A stretch of 64,000 bases of DNA from Hyperoodon ampullatus (Eukaryota > Chordata > Mammalia > Artiodactyla > Ziphiidae). Both the position numbers and the translations under genes were made by a program. Shown here piece after piece: positions 57,466 to 64,000 of the stretch. Location: assembly GCA_949752795.1 (NCBI GenBank), contig OX457063.1, positions 69,339,783 through 69,403,782 on the forward strand, given 5' to 3'. The notes under the pieces were generated by a model. It did no database searches. It saw nothing but the letters and a program-made list of their open reading frames with translations, and was not told the origin of the DNA. The stretch's first letter is position 1. Each line of letters opens with the position of its first letter.

Positions 57466-58904
57466 TGTGGTATTTTTAAAAAAGGAATTAAAGTAGTGTT
57501 TTAAATGGACCACGTCAGGAAGCCATGTAACTCTTGATGAGTTAGCATAACAAATAGCAAAATAGATCTTTACATAGCAGTTTTAATGATTTTGTCCTGC
57601 TTTTTGAAACACTTAATAGATGAATGTACTTGGAAATGACATGCTTAGTGGAAACCCAAGCATATGAATGGTTCCTAAAGAGTTGACTTGCCCTGAGGAT
57701 TGTGCTCCATTTTTGTACAGAAGTTTTGTGCCAGCCAACTGCGTTTACTGCTGCAGCCAACATGTCTTAGGATGTAGGGGAGGCTGCCTTTAAGGAAAGT
57801 GTGTGGGCTTCTTTGCCTTCACTGCCTCTGGACTTCCTGAAGTGAATTAGCCTGGATTCTCCAGTAGGAGATGCTGGGAGGCTCCTGTTAATAAAGTGTG
57901 CAAGGTCTTTTCTGACCCTTTTCAGTGCTTTTAGGGTCCTAGCATGAAAAGCAGGACTTAGCAGAGGCTAGAAGGGGGTTCACCCACCTGCACAGAGTAT
58001 CTGAAGCCAACAGAGGCTGGCTGAAGAGTCACTTTTTAGGCTTCACCTCTTGACTGCATTCTTTAAGGCTCTTAAAAATAGGAGTGTGGTGAGGGAGGAC
58101 CAAGAGGGCCGAGAAAGGGAAGAGTCTTAATTTCTGGGAGGAGAGATGCTGATGTTAAGTTTACTTCCCTTAGAAGCCCTGGGAAGGGGTAAAGCAAGTG
58201 GGCTTTGGAAATCTAGAGGAAAATTTTTAGGTGTAAACTCGTGAGAGGTAATATTTCCTCCCTTTCTTCCCTCCATATTTGGGAACCAATACTGTTAGTC
58301 TCTGAATTTGGGTTTTGCAACTTCCATTTATGAAACACATTTTATTTTTCCTTTGGAATTTGTTTCTTGCAACGATAATCATTTATTTGCTTTTTGTGCA
58401 AAATGTTGGAAGCTTACCCATATAAAGCTCTCAATGCAGTAAATACTTTGTAAGAGTTGCTCTTAATAACAGTATAATTACAATGTGTTATTATTATATT
58501 TCCTGAATGGCTATAGCAGACTTGGTGCTCTTTTTCTTCTGAAAATTACCATGACAGTTAACCTTGGAAACCAAGGTCGTTGAAGACCTCCTAGCCATCC
58601 CCAAACTTAGAGAAAGTAAATTAGGACATTTACTTCATCTTCCAGGGTCTTGACTATTTATGTTGAAGAAATGAGCAGAAGTTATCATGCAGTTTGATCA
58701 TTAGCATCTGTTTTGTTAGAGAATTTTGACATCATAAACTAGGAATTTGTAAAACTGTTGTGTGTGGTTTTTTTCTTACATCAGGATAGCAACCATATGT
58801 TATACAGATCTCATCCTTTACATTTCTCGAATTGTGTTGTCAGAATGGTGTCTAGTAAAATCTCAGTCTTGGCTGGTGTGCATTTGGAATTGCCCTTTGA
58901 TATA

Positions 58905-59130
58905 ATAAAGAAATAGGAATATTAATTACCACTTACTGAATGCCTACTTTGCATATACTTGTTTAATTTTCATAGCAGCTTGGCAAAGCAGGCATTTTAA
59001 TCTTTTACAGATGAGGAAACAGACTCTGAGGAGTGACATAATTTACTCAAAGTCTTGTGACATTAATAACAGCACCCAGGTTGGAATCAAAGATCCCAAA
59101 GCCTGTTTTCTCTTTACTACAGTGATTTAG
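58905..59130 (-). repeat. MIR SINE relic
   Basis: ACTTACTGAATGCCTACTTT, TTTACAGATGAGGAAACAGA and CACCCAGGTTGGAATCAAAG are in inverted-MIR order and fairly well preserved. Confidence 0.72.
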
Positions 59131-62100
59131 CTTACACATTTCCCATATTTATTTTTATTGTGTCTGGGTTACCAGCCTTTGTGGAGTACAGTAGAAGTTG
59201 GAAATGTTGAGGTAGGGTTTGGGCAGTGGGGTATAGGCATCAGTATTGCTGGCCAGGCCAGGGAATTATCGTGGGTTGAAGTCAGCTGGTGGGAGGTGCG
59301 GTCTGATAGATGGCTGACATTAATGAGAGGGCAGCAGAGTCCTCTTGCGCAGTGGCTGGTTCCTCAGTATGGAAGCAGAGTTTCATCTCAGGCTTAATGA
59401 AGTAGTTAGAGCATCCTTCAAGCATGAAAGAAGGATACTTCTCTCCTTGGCTTAGTGGAGGCAGCCTTGTCACTCAGGTTCTCTTTCAGCCCTAGTGTCT
59501 CAATTCTTAGGAGGCTTGTATCTAGATTTTGGAAAGCAGAGACCTCTGGTGCAGGGGCCATCATACCTTCAGCTAAGGTGGCCTTCGCTGGTCCAGGGCC
59601 TGCACATTGTTCTAAAATCTTAAACTCCTTGCTGCGCCCACCAAAGATAGAAAAAAAGAAAGCTATACCCGAGGTTTATTTGTTTTCTTGTTTCTTCAAC
59701 GACACTCCTTTATCTCCTAGTCCTAAAATTGTAATCAGCCGACCTAAAAAACGAATCCATTTTAATGGGGCTAATAAAAATGTGTTAGAGGAGGAACTCT
59801 TTTGTAGCAGTGAACTCCAAAGGCCATACTCTAACTCACTGGTGACTCTAGTGATGAGAATTTTAATCCAGAGGCTCCGGAGACACCCCTCCCCACAGAG
59901 ACTGGGGTTGCTCATGTGTTCTGCTAATGCCTATTTGCTGGAAGAGTTAACAGTGACCCTTGAACAATGCAGCATCTGTTTTTGGTGCTAAAAGCACACA
60001 AGTGCGGAAGAAGCAGCATCTAAATCAGGAATGAAGTGATTTGCCCTTGCTGTTGGTTGGCAGGTACATGCTCTCTTAGAGAGTAAAGATGAAATAGAAT
60101 CCCGTCCATAGAAGGCAGGAGGGAGGAAGGCTGGGGGTGGGAAAATGAGCTTGGTGGGTTTGTGAAACGCTTGCAGCTTTGAAGCTCAGGCTGAGGCCTT
60201 TTACTTCTTAGTGTTCTCACAAATATGCTTCCAGGAAAAACAAATTGAAAGGCGAAATGTAAAATTCTTTCATTTAGGAGCACCTTGCTGGGATCTAGGG
60301 TAGCTGTTTAAACTGTGCTGTGATTAGAACCATACTCTGTGAATATGTAAGATGTTGTCAGACCAGATGGTCACATAATGTTCACTGTCCTGGTGAGTTT
60401 GAATTAAGGAGGACCCCGTTTCCCAACCCTATGGTGGGGCACCTTGGCTGGGAAAAGATGGGGTAAGGCAAAATAGATCTGTCTGAGGGCCAGAGTTGCA
60501 TTCAGCTGATCTGATCTCTGCAAAAGTTCACCGTAGCAGTTTGTCAGTATTTTTTGCTTTTCACTATTAACTGGAGTTGTAGTCCCCTGCTTTATGGTTT
60601 GTTCATGAAGTTTTTATTCAAATGACTTATGAGAACTGTCAAAACGGTTGCTCTGAAGGCCTGAAGTATGCACTTACGCTGTGGAGTTGCTTCAAATGAC
60701 CAACTTAAAACCGTGTGAAAATGCATCAGCAGGATGGTTGCAAAATTGTAAGGAAAGACTGTCAGTAGTGTCTTATCTTTCTTGGACCCTTCCTGGATCT
60801 GCCCTCTTCTCACTAAGCCTAAGTGGCATTCGCTCGGCGCTGCAGGCAACAGCCTGTCAGCATCTCAGAGGTGGAGGTCTCATAAGTCCCCTGCTTCTCT
60901 TGGGAGGGACGGTGCTTGCTTGCTAATAGATCAGAAGAAATTACAAATAAGAGTATCAGGAAAGGTTCCATAGTTGGTGACAATAGAAGACAGGACAATT
61001 TTAGGGAAATGACAAAATGACGTGAGCTTGCTGAGACTTATTACTAACACCACTGTGGGTGGTCGCCTCGGTATTTATTCACCAGTGGTCTCAACAAAAG
61101 GGAAGAAGTAATGCCCGGAGTTCTCCCCCATGCCCTGTGATTCTGCTGGGTGCTTTCCTCCTTGATCTGTAAGTGGGCGTGTGGCATGGGTGTCACCGGA
61201 CGTAAGGCTCTTCTGAGGACCCTGAATGTGGTCTGCTTAGAATCTACCTTAGCTCACTTGTGTGATGCTTCCTTATTCAGAGATCTCTGCTATTGCTACT
61301 CGTGTCTTCACCTTTTCCCTGAGGATGTTATACCTTGGTAGTTGGTAAGCTGTGTGATTTTAAATACTTCAACTTGGTGGGGTCTGTGCGTGTGGGAAGT
61401 AGTTTGGCCATCCATTCGTTAACTCCTTCAACGAACTTTAGGCTTCAGTTGATCACTTTTTAATTATCAGTCTCCTTTGCTAATTATCTTACTTTGATTT
61501 TCATGCCCTTGACGTTAAATATGACTCTTCTTCTTCCCTATAGGACTTTGGTGAGCCTACTCTTGCCACAGTTTGTTGTCTGATTTAATATTATTGCTTC
61601 AAGTCCTGGGGACTTTACACAGAGGTGTTTTCCATTGACCTGGGTAAACTCAGAAGCAAATTACCTTAAATCATTGACTTTTGACATCCCCTCCTACCCC
61701 ATTTCTGTATTAAATATTCACCATAGTTTAATTAAATACAGTAAGTATTAATGGTAATACAGAATGAAGTGGTTTCTGGTTTCAGAGTGTGTTTAATTTC
61801 TCTCAACAGTAGGCAGAGATACACTTTGTTGCTTCATGAGGCTGGAGGACTCTCCTGGACAGAGTTTGCTGTTCTTTTTTCCTGAGTCGTCTTCCCTCTT
61901 CACCATTTGTCCAAGAAGCTTGAGGGATAGTATAGTTAAAAGAAAAAGGTCACGAGGGAAGGACTGGTTCCTAGATATTCTTGAAAATTGTGGCTTTTCT
62001 TGGGGTTTAAGCCCTTCCTGGGATGTGGGAATGGGCTGTTTATTGCTTTGTAGGTGAACACACCATGTAAATGCCTTCCAAGGTCTGGGTTAAATACTAA

Positions 62101-62239
62101 AGCCCAAGCTGTTACCTGTGAAGTCTGTGTCGTTGCCAAGCTCCCAGTAAAGTTGTAGTTGAACAGACCATGCTGAGGTTGAAAACGATGCTTTTGTGTT
62201 ATCCCTATTGGATGAGCTTCTATGCAGATGTTTTTCTTA

Positions 62240-62305
62240 ATGACAGGCACCAGCCCAGGGCTTTGCTTTGTAGCAGGCCTTTGATAAATGTTTGTTAAAT
62301 TTAAT
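62240..62305 (+). repeat. L2/MIR 3'-end fragment
   Basis: GGGCTTTGCTTTGTAGCAGG followed by CCTTTGATAAATGTTTGTTA resembles the shared L2/MIR 3' end. Confidence 0.5.
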
Positions 62306-62402
62306 TGCTTGCCAGTTTGTTGAGTGCTGAGGTGTGATTAGTTTAAGCCTAATATGTTGTAACTAAGAACTGTCATTCAGTCACAAAATAGAAAATTCTT
62401 TT

Positions 62403-62614
62403 TTTTTTTTTTTTTTTTTTTTGCGGTACGTGGGCTTCTCACTGTTGTGGCCTCTCCCGTTGCGGAGCACAGGCTCCGGACGCGCAGGCTCAGCGGCCAT
62501 GGCTCACGGACCCAGCCGCTCCGTGGCATGAGGGATCTTCCCAGACTAGGGCACAAACCCATGTCCCCTGCATCGGCAGGCGGACTCTCAACCACTGCGC
62601 CACCAGGGAAGCCC
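62403..62614 (-). mobile_element. CHR-1-type SINE (antisense to FMNL2)
   Basis: A minus-strand copy with a T-run of about 24. Perfect 13-bp target-site duplication AGAAAATTCTTTT at 62390-62402 and 62615-62627. Confidence 0.95.
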
Positions 62615-64000
62615 AGAAAATTCTTTTATTCTAAAAATATATGAAGTATAAAACAAGGTAATAAAATAAGCCTAGGGGAGGAAGATTGTGACTTACCAGG
62701 AGAAACCTGGGTGTCCTGTTGATGCTGCATTCAATAGCTAAGTTTCAGTTCATGTTAATGTTTGAGTTTGAACTCCGTGCTTAGTTGTTTTAAAATATTT
62801 TTTCATGGAACCTGTCCAATAGAGGTTTGATGAACAGGGCAGAATGCGCCATGTGAAATATGTTTCTCTTAGACATAGTGCACAGAATATAACGTTGAGG
62901 AGTGCATTGGAATACTCCTTGCTGGCCATTTCACTTCCCCATGGGTTGAGTGAGAACAGCCCTCTCAAAGCAGTGTTGCTCTATTCTTGGGGGCGTTGCC
63001 CTTCACAAGCAGATCTCTTGGGTTGGGCCTGTTGGAAACTCAGCTGCTCTTCTGATGGCCCTGTTCCCCTGAGCTCTCTCCTGCTCTTCTGATATGCGTG
63101 GAGAGCCCTGTCTCCTAGAAGACTGAACTTCGTGTTCTCGGTAGGCCATGGACTGATTCCAACAATCGCCCAATACAATTAAAACAATTTACTGCTAAAC
63201 AAATTATTGTTGTACTTAAGAGATTACTTAATTTTTAAGTAATCTTAAAAGAAGAGCTTTCATTTATGTTTGTTTCTAGAATCTGCCTGTTGCGCTCGGT
63301 ACTCTTACTATCTTGGTAAACCTAGAGATCCATGATTTCCAAGATAAGCTTTGTAAATATTACTATCTGTAGAGCCAAGAGCTACGTTAGGATTCTAGAA
63401 CTTCTACCATCACACCTTATTGAGGACATCAAGGTAACCTCTGTATTTTTAAACTAAGACAGACATTCTCGACCTTCCCTTCAAAGTCATTCTGCTGTTT
63501 ACCATCAAGGAATCCTTCCTTATATCTGCCTGGAATGCCTGTGACTTTGAACATTTTCTCAAAAAAATTTTTGTTCTTGTTTATTAAAAAGCTTCATTGT
63601 ACTGCTGATAATTGAGCTAACATTTTAATAATTAGGAAGCCTCTGCTTTATCATCTTTACTTTGATGTCGAAGATTCATAAAGATTCTAGTGGAGTTGAT
63701 GTTGCTCTTCCTGATACTGGCGTCTAGAGCTGGAAAGCCCTGATTGAGCTTAGTGCCCTCAGAGGAGGGAAATGCTGGTGGGCCAGGGATCAGTTTAAAT
63801 GTCTCAAGATGACATTCCCTGGGTCACTTATCTTCACTTGACTCTGCATGAATTAAAGGGCTATTGATAATAACAGTACCTAAGGTCACCACAGGTTCTT
63901 TTTTTTTCAAGTTGCTGACTTTCTAATGCCATTGAAGGACCTCAGGTGTTCAAAATAAAGGAAGTTAGTGTCACTTTTTAAGAGAGATTTGTGAATTAAA

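Larger units (their letters stand above)
18600..64000 (+). other. FMNL2: FMNL2 intron 1 (5' part), no further exon seen
   Basis: From the exon 1 donor to the window end I find no sequence encoding the next FMNL2 segment (expected NAMNLPPDKARLL...), so intron 1 is at least 45.4 kb. Apart from the listed repeats, the following blocks look like unique intronic sequence with only short fortuitous ORFs: 19260-21400, 21770-22680, 24010-25780, 25980-27730, 27870-28470, 29310-29970, 30720-31700, 32640-33110, 33265-35600, 36630-38145, 39930-42410, 44830-46200, 46600-47780, 47950-49000, 49250-50050, 51080-51690, 52345-54540, 56600-57260, 57467-58900, 59130-62240 and 62628-64000. Long first introns often hold enhancers, but none can be named from this sequence alone. 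Confidence 0.85.

Noticed and set aside
30..62614. SINE heads as functional tRNA genes
   Set aside because: They derive from a tRNA and keep A/B-box-like sequence, but lack a full cloverleaf and are followed by SINE bodies and A tails.
21531..62644. Repeated ORFs of about 65 to 120 codons resembling one another (for example LLWPLPLRSTGSGRAGS)
   Set aside because: They are translations of the CHR-1 SINE in several frames. Similarity between them reflects a shared repeat, not a protein family.
1..64000. Direct repeats checked for a CRISPR array or integrated prokaryotic/viral system
   Set aside because: The repeats are SINEs, microsatellites and target-site duplications. There are no regular spacers, cas-like genes, or retroviral gag/pol/env frames.
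18600..64000. Search for FMNL2 exon 2
   Set aside because: No stretch encoding the expected conserved segment after AIVL with flanking AG/GT was found by eye. It probably lies beyond the window.

Overview
The window is nuclear DNA from a whale or dolphin (Cetacea). The main evidence is about a dozen tRNA-derived SINEs of the CHR type (CHR = Cetacea-Hippopotamus-Ruminantia), most of them long-tailed, flanked by clean target-site duplications, and similar to each other. The LINE-1 elements are also of the cetartiodactyl kind. No bacterial, phage or CRISPR features are present. The species cannot be fixed from this sequence.

The only host protein-coding exon I can support is coding exon 1 of FMNL2 (formin-like 2) on the + strand at 18477-18593. 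It encodes 39 residues, starts with an N-myristoylation signal (MGNAGS) and ends at a GTGAGT splice donor. It sits in a CpG island (about 17880-19260) with clustered GC boxes and two short upstream ORFs. Everything from 18594 to the window end reads as the first part of FMNL2 intron 1 (more than 45 kb). I could not find exon 2.

Layout: 1-17.88 kb is upstream intergenic DNA dominated by retrotransposons. It holds a CHR-1 SINE (30-241), a full-length LINE-1 on the minus strand (467-7990) with both ORFs open and every catalytic residue I checked present, an old decayed L1 on the minus strand (about 8055-12090), and a 5'-truncated L1 (14350-16346) that landed inside a CHR-2-type SINE. At 17.88-19.26 kb lie the FMNL2 promoter, leader and exon 1. 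From 19.26 to 64 kb is intron 1, with nine CHR-1 SINEs all antisense to the gene, one CHR-2 remnant, and ancient MIR, L2, L1M, hAT/MER5-like and Tigger fossils, separated by unique sequence.

The most notable observations are the intact full-length L1, whose 5'UTR carries a SINE and an enlarged polypurine tract; the uniform antisense orientation of young SINEs in the intron; the nested L1-in-SINE insertion; a SINE with a triplicated flank-plus-poly(T) junction; and an ATGA-overlapping pair of upstream ORFs in the FMNL2 leader. I found no evidence of a new multi-gene system. Repeat family names come from recognition by eye, without a RepeatMasker run, so the oldest families carry lower confidence.
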